Below are positions 54,661 to 63,707 of a stretch of 64,000 bases of DNA, piece after piece. Source of the stretch: Mucilaginibacter agri (GTDB taxonomy: Bacteria > Bacteroidota > Bacteroidia > Sphingobacteriales > Sphingobacteriaceae). The position numbers and the translations under genes are program-made. Positions within the stretch are counted from its first letter, which is position 1. Each line of letters opens with the position of its first letter. The stretch spans positions 372,001 to 436,000 of the forward strand of contig NZ_WWEO01000043.1 in the NCBI RefSeq assembly GCF_009928685.1, read 5' to 3'. The notes beneath the pieces are model-generated. The model made no database searches. It saw nothing but the letters and a program-made list of their open reading frames with translations, and had not been told where the DNA came from.

Positions 54661-55485
54661 ATGGCAGTTAAAAGATTTAAACCGGTTACGCCGGGTACCC
54701 GCTTCAGAGTAGGTGCCGATTATTCGGACGTAACAACCAATGTGCCTGAGAAGTCACTGGTTGTATCGCACAAAAAATCAGGTGGTCGTAACAATTCCGG
54801 TAAAATGACCATGCGTTATATCGGTGGGGGACATAAGAAATCATACCGATTGATCGACTTCAAGCGCAACAAATTTGACATTCCCGCAAATGTTGCCACT
54901 ATTGAGTACGATCCAAACCGTTCAGCACGTATCGCCCTGCTTGTTTATGCAGATGGTGAAAAACGTTACATGATCGCTCCAGAAGGATTACAAGTAGGAC
55001 AAACCGTATTATCAGGTGAGGCAGTAGCCCCTGAAGTAGGTAACACCCTGCCGTTAAAAAACATCCCTCTAGGTTCAATCATCCACAACATTGAACTTAA
55101 TCCTGGTCAGGGTGGCACAATCGCTCGCTCTGCAGGTACATACGCACAACTGTCGGCACGTGATGGCAAATATGCTATCATCAAATTGCCTTCTGGCGAA
55201 ACCCGCATGATCCTGGCTACCTGCCTTGCTACCATCGGTACTGTTTCAAATGCCGAGAAAGCAAACGAGGTGTTAGGTAAAGCTGGCCGCAAGCGCTGGT
55301 TAGGCCGCAGACCAAGAGTACGTGGTGTTGCTATGAACCCTGTCGATCACCCTATGGGTGGTGGTGAAGGCCGTTCATCAGGAGGTCACCCTCGTTCACG
55401 TAAAGGTTTATTAGCTAAAGGCTACAAAACTCGTGACAAAAAGAAAACATCGGATCGTTATATCATTGAAAGAAGGAAAAAATAA
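54661..55485 (+). CDS. rplB: 50S ribosomal protein L2
   Basis: A 274-aa L2. Conserved segments are [20 protein letters not shown] and, near the end, [20 protein letters not shown], which holds the histidine important for peptidyl transfer. Its stop overlaps the start of rpsS by one base. Confidence 0.98.
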   Translation: MAVKRFKPVTPGTRFRVGADYSDVTTNVPEKSLVVSHKKSGGRNNSGKMTMRYIGGGHKKSYRLIDFKRNKFDIPANVATIEYDPNRSARIALLVYADGEKRYMIAPEGLQVGQTVLSGEAVAPEVGNTLPLKNIPLGSIIHNIELNPGQGGTIARSAGTYAQLSARDGKYAIIKLPSGETRMILATCLATIGTVSNAEKANEVLGKAGRKRWLGRRPRVRGVAMNPVDHPMGGGEGRSSGGHPRSRKGLLAKGYKTRDKKKTSDRYIIERRKK

Positions 55486-55751
55486 TGGCTCGTTCAATTA
55501 AAAAAGGACCTTATATTGATTTCAACCTGGAAAGAAAAGTTCTTGTCCTGAATGAATCAAATAAAAAATCAGTTGTAAAAACATGGTCACGCCGTTCCAT
55601 GATTTCTCCTGACTTCGTTGGTCATACATTCGCAGTACACAACGGTAACAAGTTTATCCCTGTGTACGTAACAGAAAACATGGTGGGTCACAAGCTGGGA
55701 GAGTTTGCACCAACCCGTACATTCCGTGGTCACGCAGAAAAGAAAAAATAA
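55485..55751 (+). CDS. rpsS: 30S ribosomal protein S19
   Basis: An 88-aa S19. [20 protein letters not shown] and [20 protein letters not shown] are diagnostic. It forms part of the 30S head with S13. Start overlaps the rplB stop (TAATG). Confidence 0.98.
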   Translation: MARSIKKGPYIDFNLERKVLVLNESNKKSVVKTWSRRSMISPDFVGHTFAVHNGNKFIPVYVTENMVGHKLGEFAPTRTFRGHAEKKK

Positions 55752-55754
55752 GGC

Positions 55755-56183
55755 ATGGAAGCAACAACTAAAATCAAAAAGTCTGTATTAATCAGACAAC
55801 AGAAAGAAGCTGCAAAAGCTGTTGTAGGCGGCGCTTCTATCGCTAAACTGCAAAACTGCCCAACTTCTCCGCGCAAAATGCGCTTAGTAGTTGATTTGAT
55901 TCGCGGTATGAATGTAGAGCAAGCTTTGTATACATTAAAGTTTACTAATAAAGAAGCAGCTATACGTGTTGAGAAATTATTGTTATCAGCTATCAAAAAC
56001 TGGGAAGCAAAAAATGAAGGCAAACGTGTAGAGGATAGTGGTTTATTCGTGAAAGAAGTTTCTGTAGGCGGTGGCCGTCAGTTAAAAAGACTTCGTCCTG
56101 CTCCGCAAGGCCGTGGATACCGTATCCGCAAACGCTCAAATCACGTAACACTTATTGTGGATAGTAAAAACGAAAACAATTAA
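55755..56183 (+). CDS. rplV: 50S ribosomal protein L22
   Basis: A 142-aa L22. [20 protein letters not shown] and [20 protein letters not shown] are the conserved parts; the second lies in the tunnel-wall hairpin where macrolide resistance mutations occur. The N-terminus ([20 protein letters not shown]) is about 25 residues longer than in E. coli. Confidence 0.98.
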   Translation: MEATTKIKKSVLIRQQKEAAKAVVGGASIAKLQNCPTSPRKMRLVVDLIRGMNVEQALYTLKFTNKEAAIRVEKLLLSAIKNWEAKNEGKRVEDSGLFVKEVSVGGGRQLKRLRPAPQGRGYRIRKRSNHVTLIVDSKNENN

Positions 56184-56189
56184 TTTAAA

Positions 56190-57080
56190 ATGGGACAAAA
56201 AGCACATCCAATAGGAAACAGATTAGGTATCATCAGAGGATGGGATTCTAATTGGTTCGGCGGTGACAACTACTCTGATAAATTAGTTGAAGACGAAAAA
56301 ATCCGCAAATATCTTTCTGTACGTATCGCAAAAGGCGGCGTATCTAAAGTAGTTATTGAGCGTACATTAAAACGTATTACCGTTACTATACATACTGCCC
56401 GTCCGGGTATCGTTATTGGCAAAGGCGGCCAGGAAGTTGATAAGATCAAAGAAGAGTTAAAGAAACTGACTAAAAAGGATGTTCAAATTAACATTTTCGA
56501 GATCAAACGTCCTGAGCTTGACGCGCAACTGGTTGCTGAAGGTATTGCTAAGCAATTAGAAGCAAGGATTTCATTCCGTCGTGCCATGAAAACTTCGATA
56601 GCTTCAACCATGAGAATGGGTGCTGAAGGTATCAAGATTATGACGTCTGGCCGTTTAGGCGGAGCAGAGATGGCCCGTACCGAGCAATATAAAGAGGGAA
56701 GGATTCCGTTACATACCTTCCGCGCTGATATTGACTATGCTTTGGCTGAAGCTTTAACTACTTATGGTAAAATAGGTATTAAAGTATGGATTTGCAAAGG
56801 CGAGGTTTACGGCAAACGTGATCTTTCTCCAAACATTGGTGCATCAAGCAGCAGCAGCGGTAAGGGCGGTCGTCCTGAAGGCGCAGCAGCATTCGGCGCA
56901 CGTGGTGACAGAGATAACCGTGGTGGTGGTGATCGCAGAGGCGGCGACCGTAGAGGTGGCCAAGGTGGCGATCGCAGAAACAGCGGAGGTCCAGGTAATA
57001 ACAACCAACGTGGTGGCGGTAATCGCCCAGGTGGTCAAAACCGTCAAGGTGGTGGCAACCGTCCAGGTGGTAATAGATAA
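56190..57080 (+). CDS. rpsC: 30S ribosomal protein S3 with a Gly/Arg-rich tail
   Basis: A 296-aa S3. Residues 1-217 are the usual protein, with the KH domain at [20 protein letters not shown] (71-90) and the conserved [20 protein letters not shown] (178-197). Residues 218-296 are an unusual extension, [20 protein letters not shown] followed by repeated D-R-R-G-G, N-R-P-G-G and N-R-Q-G-G units, like RGG boxes of RNA-binding proteins. E. coli S3 ends at 233. S3 lies at the mRNA entry channel and has helicase activity with S4 and S5, so the tail could touch incoming mRNA; this is inferred. Confidence 0.97.
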   Translation: MGQKAHPIGNRLGIIRGWDSNWFGGDNYSDKLVEDEKIRKYLSVRIAKGGVSKVVIERTLKRITVTIHTARPGIVIGKGGQEVDKIKEELKKLTKKDVQINIFEIKRPELDAQLVAEGIAKQLEARISFRRAMKTSIASTMRMGAEGIKIMTSGRLGGAEMARTEQYKEGRIPLHTFRADIDYALAEALTTYGKIGIKVWICKGEVYGKRDLSPNIGASSSSSGKGGRPEGAAAFGARGDRDNRGGGDRRGGDRRGGQGGDRRNSGGPGNNNQRGGGNRPGGQNRQGGGNRPGGNR

Positions 57081-57126
57081 TCAAGTCGAGAAGACATCGT
57101 TTTAACGACATAAAAAGCTTAACATA

Positions 57127-57549
57127 ATGCTACAGCCAAAAAGAACGAAGTTCAGAAAGATGCAAAAAGGCAGGATGAAAGGTTTAGCCACCCGTGGTGC
57201 TGAGCTTTCATTCGGATCTTTCGGTGTAAAATCACTCGAGTCGGCATGGATCACCAGCCGTCAGATCGAGGCTGCACGTATTGCTGTAACACGTTTCATG
57301 AAACGTGAAGGCCAGGTGTGGATCAGGATTTTCCCTGACAAGCCTGTAACTAAAAAACCTGCAGAGGTACGTATGGGTAAAGGTAAAGGTGCTCCCGAAT
57401 ATTGGGTAGCAGTTGTACGCCCGGGACGTATCATTTTTGAGGCCGAAGGTGTGCCTTTAGAAGTTGCCAAAGAAGCTCTGCGCCTGGCAGCACAGAAACT
57501 GCCAGTACAAACTCGTTTTGTAGTGCGCAGAGATTACGCAGAGGCATAA
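57127..57549 (+). CDS. rplP: 50S ribosomal protein L16
   Basis: A 140-aa L16. [20 protein letters not shown] at the start and [20 protein letters not shown] are diagnostic. It contacts the A-site tRNA. Followed by a 92-bp gap with an AT-rich inverted repeat before rpmC, where the family order usually has almost no gap. Confidence 0.98.
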   Translation: MLQPKRTKFRKMQKGRMKGLATRGAELSFGSFGVKSLESAWITSRQIEAARIAVTRFMKREGQVWIRIFPDKPVTKKPAEVRMGKGKGAPEYWVAVVRPGRIIFEAEGVPLEVAKEALRLAAQKLPVQTRFVVRRDYAEA

Positions 57550-57551
57550 TT

Positions 57552-57636
57552 ATTGAGTTTTAAGTTTTAAGTTGTATGGTACATAAGTAATACTTACAAC
57601 CTACAACTTAATTCATTACAACTTACAATTAAAATA
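57552..57636. repeat. AT-rich inverted repeat between rplP and rpmC
   Basis: TTTTAAGTTTTAAGTTGTAT on the left faces TTACAACCTACAACTTAATT and ACAACTTACAATT on the right. It has the same design as the repeats after rpsG and fusA. Confidence 0.55.
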
Positions 57637-57641
57637 AAGAC

Positions 57642-57851
57642 ATGAAAAACTCAGAAATTTTAGCGCTTTCGGCTGAGGAGCTGACGGCAAGAATTGGCGA
57701 GGAAAAGAACAATCTCACTAAGTTGAAATTTGCTCACGCTGTTTCGGCAATTGAAAACCCAACCCGTATCACTAAGGTACGTAAGGATATTGCTCGTTTA
57801 AATACGGAATTAACCAAGCGCAAAGCGGCGTCAGCTTCTGAAAAAGAATAA
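57642..57851 (+). CDS. rpmC: 50S ribosomal protein L29
   Basis: A 69-aa L29 of two helices: ILALSAEELTARIGEEKNNL, then KLKFAHAVSAIENPTRITKV. It lies by L23 at the tunnel exit. Size and position are as expected. Confidence 0.96.
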   Translation: MKNSEILALSAEELTARIGEEKNNLTKLKFAHAVSAIENPTRITKVRKDIARLNTELTKRKAASASEKE

Positions 57852-57869
57852 TTAACAGCGTCGAAGACA

Positions 57870-58124
57870 ATGGAAAGAAATTTAAGAAAAACACGTACAG
57901 GGCTGGTTGTTAGCAATAAGATGGATAAATCTATTGTTGTAGCTGTGGAACGTAAGGTGAAACACCCTATTTATGGTAAATTCTTGAAAAAGACTACCAA
58001 ATTTATGGCTCACGACGAAACTAATACTTGTGGTATTGGTGATACCGTATTGATTATGGAAACACGCCCGTTGAGCAAAAGCAAAAACTGGAGATTAGTT
58101 CAAATTTTAGAGAGGGCTAAATAA
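57870..58124 (+). CDS. rpsQ: 30S ribosomal protein S17
   Basis: An 84-aa S17 with an OB fold. [20 protein letters not shown] and [20 protein letters not shown] are conserved. It binds 16S helix 11 early in assembly. It ends one base before rplN starts. Confidence 0.97.
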   Translation: MERNLRKTRTGLVVSNKMDKSIVVAVERKVKHPIYGKFLKKTTKFMAHDETNTCGIGDTVLIMETRPLSKSKNWRLVQILERAK

Positions 58125-58125
58125 G

Positions 58126-58494
58126 ATGGTACAACAGGAATCAAGATTGAATGTAGCCGATAACAGTGGCGCTAAAGAAGTTTTAGTGATCCGTGTGTTA
58201 GGTGGTACCGGCAAGAGATATGCCTCTATAGGAGACAAGATCGTAGTTACCGTTAAAAGCGCGATACCATCAGGTAACGTTAAAAAAGGTACCGTATCTA
58301 AAGCCGTAGTGGTTAGAACCAAAAAGGAAATACGCCGCAAAGATGGTTCATATATCCGTTTCGACGATAATGCAGCCGTGTTATTAAACAACCAGGACGA
58401 ACCAAGAGGTACACGTATCTTCGGCCCAGTTGCAAGAGAGCTGCGTGAAAAACAATTTATGAAGATTGTATCATTAGCACCGGAGGTATTGTAA
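58126..58494 (+). CDS. rplN: 50S ribosomal protein L14
   Basis: A 122-aa L14. [20 protein letters not shown] and [20 protein letters not shown] are diagnostic. It forms an intersubunit bridge and binds the silencing factor RsfS. A GGAGG lies at its 3' end, 10 bp before rplX. Confidence 0.98.
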   Translation: MVQQESRLNVADNSGAKEVLVIRVLGGTGKRYASIGDKIVVTVKSAIPSGNVKKGTVSKAVVVRTKKEIRRKDGSYIRFDDNAAVLLNNQDEPRGTRIFGPVARELREKQFMKIVSLAPEVL

Positions 58495-58496
58495 CA

Positions 58497-58838
58497 ATGG
58501 AAAGAAAGAAAAACGCACAACCGAAACTTAAAATCCGCAAAGGCGATTTAGTAACGGTAATAGCTGGTGACTCTAAAGGTTCACAAGGTAAAATAACTGA
58601 AATTAACTTAGCTAAGAACCGCGCTACGGTTGAAGGTGTTAACCTGGTATCTAAACATACTAAGCCAAACGCTGCAAACCCTAACGGTGGTATCGTTAAA
58701 CAAGAAGCTGCTATCCACATCTCTAACCTTGCTTTGGTTGATCCAAAAACAGGTAAAGCTACCCGTGTTGGCCGCAAAAAGAACGATGCAGGTAAATTGG
58801 TAAGAGTTGCTAAAAAATCAGGGGAGGAAATTAAGTAA
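58497..58838 (+). CDS. rplX: 50S ribosomal protein L24
   Basis: A 113-aa L24 with the KOW motif [20 protein letters not shown] (about 14-33). It is an assembly initiator of the 50S subunit. Its start has a Shine-Dalgarno-like GGAGG (58482-58486). Its stop codon overlaps the rplE start (TAATG). Confidence 0.97.
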   Translation: MERKKNAQPKLKIRKGDLVTVIAGDSKGSQGKITEINLAKNRATVEGVNLVSKHTKPNAANPNGGIVKQEAAIHISNLALVDPKTGKATRVGRKKNDAGKLVRVAKKSGEEIK

Positions 58839-59407
58839 TGACCTACACACCAAGATTAAAATCAAAATACAAGGAAGAGATCCGCACCGCACTGAAAGAA
58901 AAGTTTCAGTACAAAAGCGTAATGCAGGTTCCTAAGCTTGAAAAAATTGCTATCAACCAGGGTGTTGGTGCTGCCACCACTGATAAAAAACTTATTGATG
59001 TTGCCATCAACGAGTTAACAACTATCACCGGCCAGCAAGCAGTATCTTCTAAGTCTAAGAAAGATATCTCTAACTTCAAATTGCGTAAAAACATGCCGGT
59101 AGGCGTACGTGTAACTTTACGCGATAATACCATGTACGAATTTTTAGACCGTTTAATTGCTGTTGCCCTGCCACGTATCCGTGACTTCAAAGGTATCAAC
59201 GATAAAGGTTTTGACGGACGCGGTAACTATACATTAGGTATCACAGAGCAAATCATTTTCCCAGAAATTAACATTGACAAGATCAATAAAATTATGGGTA
59301 TGGATATTACCTTTGTAACCTCGGCAACAAATGATGTTGAAGCATTAGAGTTGTTGAAACAATTTGGTTTACCATTTAAAAATCAAACTCCAGTTAACAA
59401 TGGCTAA
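58838..59407 (+). CDS. rplE: 50S ribosomal protein L5
   Basis: A 189-aa L5. [20 protein letters not shown], then [20 protein letters not shown] and [14 protein letters not shown]-like [14 protein letters not shown], match the family. It binds 5S rRNA and the P-site tRNA. GGGGAGG lies 10 bp before its ATG. Its end overlaps rpsN by 8 bp. Confidence 0.98.
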   Translation: MTYTPRLKSKYKEEIRTALKEKFQYKSVMQVPKLEKIAINQGVGAATTDKKLIDVAINELTTITGQQAVSSKSKKDISNFKLRKNMPVGVRVTLRDNTMYEFLDRLIAVALPRIRDFKGINDKGFDGRGNYTLGITEQIIFPEINIDKINKIMGMDITFVTSATNDVEALELLKQFGLPFKNQTPVNNG

Positions 59408-59669
59408 AGAAGGTGTAAAAGCACGCGAAGTAAAACGTGCTAAGTTAGTAGCAAAATTTGCTGAGAAAAGAGCAGCCCTTAAAGCAGCAGGTGATTATAT
59501 CGCTTTAGATAAATTACCTAAAGCAGCATCACCAGTTAAATTGCACAACCGTTGCAAATTAACCGGTCGCCCAAGAGGTTATATGCGTCAGTTTGGTATT
59601 TCACGTGTAACATTCCGTGAAATGGCTTTAGCTGGCAAAATCCCGGGTGTTAAAAAAGCAAGCTGGTAA
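59400..59669 (+). CDS. rpsN: 30S ribosomal protein S14 (zinc-independent type)
   Basis: An 89-aa S14. [20 protein letters not shown], then [20 protein letters not shown]. It is the longer, C-minus form: the zinc-ribbon CxxC pairs are absent. The ATG at 59400 overlaps rplE by 8 bp; an in-frame ATG at 59364 lies within rplE and adds 12 residues not found in the family. Confidence 0.97.
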   Translation: MAKEGVKAREVKRAKLVAKFAEKRAALKAAGDYIALDKLPKAASPVKLHNRCKLTGRPRGYMRQFGISRVTFREMALAGKIPGVKKASW

Positions 59670-59680
59670 AAAACATATCA

Positions 59681-59720
59681 GGATTTCGGATTTCGAATGT
59701 TCAATTTCGGAATCCGATTT
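59681..59720. repeat. TTCGGATTTCGAA-type repeat between rpsN and rpsH
   Basis: GGATTTCGGATTTCGAATGT and TCAATTTCGGAATCCGATTT form an imperfect inverted repeat. Further AT-rich inverted sequences (ATTCGATATCGAGAGTCGAT) and a TTCCGG-ATAGG-CCGGAA hairpin (59786-59802) follow in the 162-bp gap, which contains no gene. Confidence 0.6.
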
Positions 59721-59831
59721 GCTCATAAAAATAAATTCGATATCGAGAGTCGATATTCGAAATACGATTAACCGATGGAAGGTCGTTCCGGATAGGCCGG
59801 AAAGGAAACCACCATCAATTTTTTATAAAAA

Positions 59832-60230
59832 ATGAATACAGATCCAATCGCAGATTATCTTACACGAGTAAGGAATGCTATTAAAGCCAACCATAGGGTT
59901 GTTGAAATTCCTGCATCTAATCTGAAGAAGGAAATCACTAAAGTGCTTTTCGACAAAGGTTACATTGCAAATTACAAATTTGAGGAAAATGGCCCTCAAG
60001 GTATTATCAAAGTTGCTTTGAAATATCACCCGGTAACCAAAATTTCGGCTATCCGCACTATTTCGCGCGTTAGTAAGCCAGGTTTAAGAAAATACGCTGG
60101 CACAGCTAATATGCCACGTGTATTAAATGGTTTGGGTATTGCCATCCTATCAACTTCAAAAGGCGTTATGACCGACAAAGAGGCACGCGCACAGAATGTA
60201 GGTGGTGAAGTTTTATGCTTCGTTTATTAA
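59832..60230 (+). CDS. rpsH: 30S ribosomal protein S8
   Basis: A 132-aa S8. MNTDPIADYLTRVRNAIKAN and GLGIAILSTSKGVMTDKEAR are diagnostic. It binds 16S helix 21; in E. coli it represses the spc operon. The 162-bp gap before it, with a hairpin, is unusual, and could hold a regulatory site, but I see no clear S8-binding structure. Confidence 0.98.
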   Translation: MNTDPIADYLTRVRNAIKANHRVVEIPASNLKKEITKVLFDKGYIANYKFEENGPQGIIKVALKYHPVTKISAIRTISRVSKPGLRKYAGTANMPRVLNGLGIAILSTSKGVMTDKEARAQNVGGEVLCFVY

Positions 60231-60249
60231 TAACAGGAGGAATTAAGCA

Positions 60250-60807
60250 ATGTCAAGAGTAGGAAAAGCACCTATAACAATCCCTGCAGGCGTTACAGTA
60301 ACAGTATCAGAAGATAACCTGGTAACTGTTAAAGGCCCTAAAGGTGAATTACAACAGGCGGTAGATGCCGATATCAAAATCGAGCAGCAAGACGGAAGCA
60401 TCGTAGTAGTACGCCCTTCTGATCAAAAACGCCATAAAGCATTACACGGTTTATACCGCGCTTTATTAAACAACATGGTAGTTGGTGTAACAACAGGTTA
60501 CAAGCTTGAACAAGAGCTTGTAGGTGTGGGTTACCGCGCTACTAACACTGGTAACACACTTGATTTAGTGTTGGGATTTTCTCACCACTACGTGTTTGAA
60601 TTACCTAAAGAAATTAAAGTATCAACTACTGCTGAAAAGGGTAAAAACCCAACTATTATTCTCGAATCAATTGATAAACAATTGATCGGTCAGGTAGCCG
60701 CTAAAATACGTTCACTACGTGCACCAGAGCCATATAAAGGTAAAGGTATCAAGTTTGTAGGTGAAGTATTAAGAAGAAAAGCAGGTAAATCAGCATCTAA
60801 AAAATAA
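60250..60807 (+). CDS. rplF: 50S ribosomal protein L6
   Basis: A 185-aa L6 with two similar domains. [20 protein letters not shown], then [20 protein letters not shown] and [21 protein letters not shown] full AGGAGG lies 9 bp before the ATG (60235-60240), rare in Bacteroidota. It binds near the sarcin-ricin loop. Confidence 0.98.
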   Translation: MSRVGKAPITIPAGVTVTVSEDNLVTVKGPKGELQQAVDADIKIEQQDGSIVVVRPSDQKRHKALHGLYRALLNNMVVGVTTGYKLEQELVGVGYRATNTGNTLDLVLGFSHHYVFELPKEIKVSTTAEKGKNPTIILESIDKQLIGQVAAKIRSLRAPEPYKGKGIKFVGEVLRRKAGKSASKK

Positions 60808-60812
60808 TCGTC

Positions 60813-61163
60813 ATGGCAGCTAAATTATCAAGAAGAGACAGAATTAAAAAAGGGATCAGAAAGCATCTTTCAGGTTCGGTAGAGCGTCCGCGCTTATCTG
60901 TATTCAGAAGCAACAAGGGTATCTATGCCCAGATCATCGACGATGTTAACGGAAAAACACTAGTATCAGCATCATCTTTGTCAAAAGATTTTTCTGCATC
61001 AGGTACTAAAGGCGAGCAATCAGCTGCTGTAGGTAAACTGGTAGCCCAGAAAGCAATCGCTGCAGGCATCACTGCTGTAGTGTTTGACAGAAATGGTTAC
61101 TTGTATCATGGCCGTGTTAAACAACTGGCTGACGGTGCACGTGAAGGCGGTTTAAATTTTTAA
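60813..61163 (+). CDS. rplR: 50S ribosomal protein L18
   Basis: A 116-aa L18. [20 protein letters not shown] is the basic N-terminus and [20 protein letters not shown] the conserved C-terminal part. With L5 and L25 it binds 5S rRNA. Confidence 0.98.
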   Translation: MAAKLSRRDRIKKGIRKHLSGSVERPRLSVFRSNKGIYAQIIDDVNGKTLVSASSLSKDFSASGTKGEQSAAVGKLVAQKAIAAGITAVVFDRNGYLYHGRVKQLADGAREGGLNF

Positions 61164-61176
61164 TTGAAGCAAAGAG

Positions 61177-61695
61177 ATGTCAACAATAAATGTTAAAAGA
61201 GTAAAAACCAGCGAGATTGAATTAAAAGATCGTTTGGTTAGCATACAACGTGTTGCCAAAGTAACCAAAGGTGGCCGTACTTTCAGCTTCTCAGCCATTG
61301 TGGTTGTAGGCGATGAAAATGGTGTTGTAGGTTACGGTTTAGGTAAAGCAAAAGAGGTAACTGAAGCAATTGCTAAAGGTATCGATGATGCAAAGAAAAA
61401 CCTTGTAAAGGTGCCTATCATCAATAACACTATCCCTCACGAGCAAATCGGTAAATATTCTGGTGGTTTTGTATTCTTAAAACCAGCAGCAAACGGTACC
61501 GGTGTAATCGCAGGTGGTGCAATGCGTGCAGTATTAGAATCAGCAGGTGTACATAACGTACTTGCTAAATCAAAAGGTTCATCAAACCCACACAACGTGG
61601 TTAAAGCAACAGTATACGCTTTAGCGCAAATGCGCGATGCTTATACCGTAGCTCAACACCGCGGTGTTAACTTAGGTAAAGTATTTAACGGATAA
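61177..61695 (+). CDS. rpsE: 30S ribosomal protein S5
   Basis: A 172-aa S5. [20 protein letters not shown] and [20 protein letters not shown] form the double-stranded RNA-binding domain; [20 protein letters not shown] belongs to the second domain. It affects fidelity and mRNA unwinding with S3 and S4. Confidence 0.98.
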   Translation: MSTINVKRVKTSEIELKDRLVSIQRVAKVTKGGRTFSFSAIVVVGDENGVVGYGLGKAKEVTEAIAKGIDDAKKNLVKVPIINNTIPHEQIGKYSGGFVFLKPAANGTGVIAGGAMRAVLESAGVHNVLAKSKGSSNPHNVVKATVYALAQMRDAYTVAQHRGVNLGKVFNG

Positions 61696-61700
61696 TTATC

Positions 61701-61880
61701 ATGGCCAAGATCAAAATAACACAAATAAAAAGCGTTATCGACAGAAGCGAACGTCAGAAAAGAACCGTAGCCGCTTTAGGTTTGAAAAAAATCAACCACA
61801 GCGTAGAGGTTGAAGCTAATGATGCTATTATCGGCATGATTAGAAAAGTTAATCATTTGGTAGCAGTCGAAAATATTTAA
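61701..61880 (+). CDS. rpmD: 50S ribosomal protein L30
   Basis: A 59-aa L30: [20 protein letters not shown], then [20 protein letters not shown] and a helix ending VAVENI. Length and position between rpsE and rplO are standard. Six bases follow the rpsE stop; it ends two bases before rplO. Confidence 0.96.
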   Translation: MAKIKITQIKSVIDRSERQKRTVAALGLKKINHSVEVEANDAIIGMIRKVNHLVAVENI

Positions 61881-61882
61881 TC

Positions 61883-62329
61883 ATGAATTTAAGTAATCTG
61901 AAACCTGCAAAAGGTTCCATAAAAGATAGCAAAAGAATCGGTCGTGGTACCGGTTCTGGCAAAGGTGGCACGTCAACACGTGGTCACAAGGGTGCTGGTT
62001 CACGTTCAGGTACATCAACTAAAGTTGGTTTTGAAGGTGGTCAGATGCCATTACAACGCCGTGTGCCTAAGGTGGGCTTTAAAAACCCTAACCGCGTAGA
62101 TTACGTAAGCGTTAACCTTGATGCTTTACAACAATTAGCAGATAAACATGCTGTAAATGTTATTAATTTCGATACATTTAGAGAGCACGGTTTAGCTTCT
62201 AAAAATGACCTGATCAAAGTTTTAGGTCGTGGCGAACTGAAAGCAAAGCTTGATGTAACAGCTCATGCGTTTTCAGCTACAGCTCAAAAAGCTATTGAAG
62301 CAGCCGGTGGTTCCATCGTTAAGTTATAA
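61883..62329 (+). CDS. rplO: 50S ribosomal protein L15
   Basis: A 148-aa L15. The glycine-rich N-terminus RIGRGTGSGKGGTSTRGHKG and FEGGQMPLQRRVPKVGFKN are diagnostic. It helps late assembly of the 50S subunit. Confidence 0.98.
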   Translation: MNLSNLKPAKGSIKDSKRIGRGTGSGKGGTSTRGHKGAGSRSGTSTKVGFEGGQMPLQRRVPKVGFKNPNRVDYVSVNLDALQQLADKHAVNVINFDTFREHGLASKNDLIKVLGRGELKAKLDVTAHAFSATAQKAIEAAGGSIVKL

Positions 62330-62335
62330 TTTTCA

Positions 62336-63691
62336 ATGAAAAGATTTTTCACCACATTATCAAACATCTGGAAAATCGAAGATTTAAGAGTGCGTATTAT
62401 TAACACACTCTTATTTCTTTTAATATACCGGGTAGGATCATTTATTGTACTGCCTGGCGTTGATCCGGCTTCTTTAAACTCTTCGCGTGCTAAAGAAGGC
62501 TTGTTAGGCTTATTAAATATGTTTGCAGGGGGCTCATTCTCTCGTGCATCCATTTTTGCTTTAGGGGTAATGCCTTACATTTCTGCATCTATCGTGGTGC
62601 AGTTATTGGGTATTGCTGTGCCTTATTTTACCAAGTTGCAAAAAGAGGGCGAAAGTGGCCGCAACAAATTAAACCAGTGGACCCGCTACCTAACCATCGC
62701 TATTACTGCTGCGCAAGCTATCGGTTACATCCGTACCCAGATTGCTCCAGAAGCTATTAGCCCGGTGTTAGGTGCAACTATGTTCAATATCATTTCGGTA
62801 TTCGTATTAACTGCAGGTACATTATTTGTAATGTGGTTAGGTGAGAAAATCACTGATAAAGGTATCGGTAACGGTATATCATTAATTATCATGGTGGGTA
62901 TTATTGCTCAGCTTCCTTCGGCTATCGTAACCGAATTTAGCTCAAGGGTAACTGATACCAACAGTGGTGGTTTATTGATCTTCATTGTAGAGATCGTAGC
63001 GCTTATTGCTGTAGTAATGTTTACTATCCTTGTTGTACAAGGTACCCGTAAAATTGCTGTGCAGTATGCAAAACGTATTGTTGGTAACAAACAATATGGT
63101 GGTGTGCGCCAGTACATCCCGTTAAAGGTTAACGCTGCCGGTGTAATGCCGATCATTTTTGCGCAAGCTTTAATGTTTATCCCAACTACAATTGCTTCGT
63201 TTTTCCCTAAAATGGCATCAAGCACAGTGCTGATCCTGTTATCAAACTATACCTCATGGTTACACAACCTAGTATTTGCGATCCTGATCATCCTGTTCAC
63301 TTACTTCTATACAGCTATCACTGTAAATCCGAAACAAATGTCGGATGATATGAAGAAGAACGGCGGCTTTATACCAGGTGTTAAACCAGGCGATGCTACA
63401 GTTAGCTTTATTGATGATGTGATCTCTAAGATCACTTTACCGGGATCTATCTTTTTAGCGATGATCGCTATTATACCTGCTCTTGCTAACCTGGCACACA
63501 TTAACAGCCAGTTTGCAAGGTTCTTCGGTGGTACATCACTGATCATCCTTGTAGGTGTAGTATTGGATACATTACAACAAATTGAAAGTCACTTGCTGAT
63601 GCGCCACTATGACGGTTTGATGAAAACCGGTAGAATTAAGGGCCGCACTGCAATACCTACTGCCGCTGGCACTACGCCTCCGGCTATCTAG
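62336..63691 (+). CDS. secY: Preprotein translocase subunit SecY
   Basis: A 451-aa membrane protein with ten hydrophobic helices. RVGSFIVLPGVDPASL follows helix 1, and NMFAGGSFSRASIFALGVMP and ISASIVVQLLG form the plug and helix 2 region. The cytosolic loops ALNPKQMSDD-like TVNPKQMSDDMKKNGGFIPG are characteristic. It forms the protein-conducting channel with SecE and SecG. Starts six bases after rplO. Confidence 0.98.
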   Translation: MKRFFTTLSNIWKIEDLRVRIINTLLFLLIYRVGSFIVLPGVDPASLNSSRAKEGLLGLLNMFAGGSFSRASIFALGVMPYISASIVVQLLGIAVPYFTKLQKEGESGRNKLNQWTRYLTIAITAAQAIGYIRTQIAPEAISPVLGATMFNIISVFVLTAGTLFVMWLGEKITDKGIGNGISLIIMVGIIAQLPSAIVTEFSSRVTDTNSGGLLIFIVEIVALIAVVMFTILVVQGTRKIAVQYAKRIVGNKQYGGVRQYIPLKVNAAGVMPIIFAQALMFIPTTIASFFPKMASSTVLILLSNYTSWLHNLVFAILIILFTYFYTAITVNPKQMSDDMKKNGGFIPGVKPGDATVSFIDDVISKITLPGSIFLAMIAIIPALANLAHINSQFARFFGGTSLIILVGVVLDTLQQIESHLLMRHYDGLMKTGRIKGRTAIPTAAGTTPPAI

Positions 63692-63707
63692 TACTGAAAT
63701 ATTTAAC

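Noticed and set aside
56779-57111. His-, Pro- or Ala-rich frames on both strands opposite the rpsC tail
   Set aside because: They are out-of-frame readings of the GGT/CGT-rich S3 extension.
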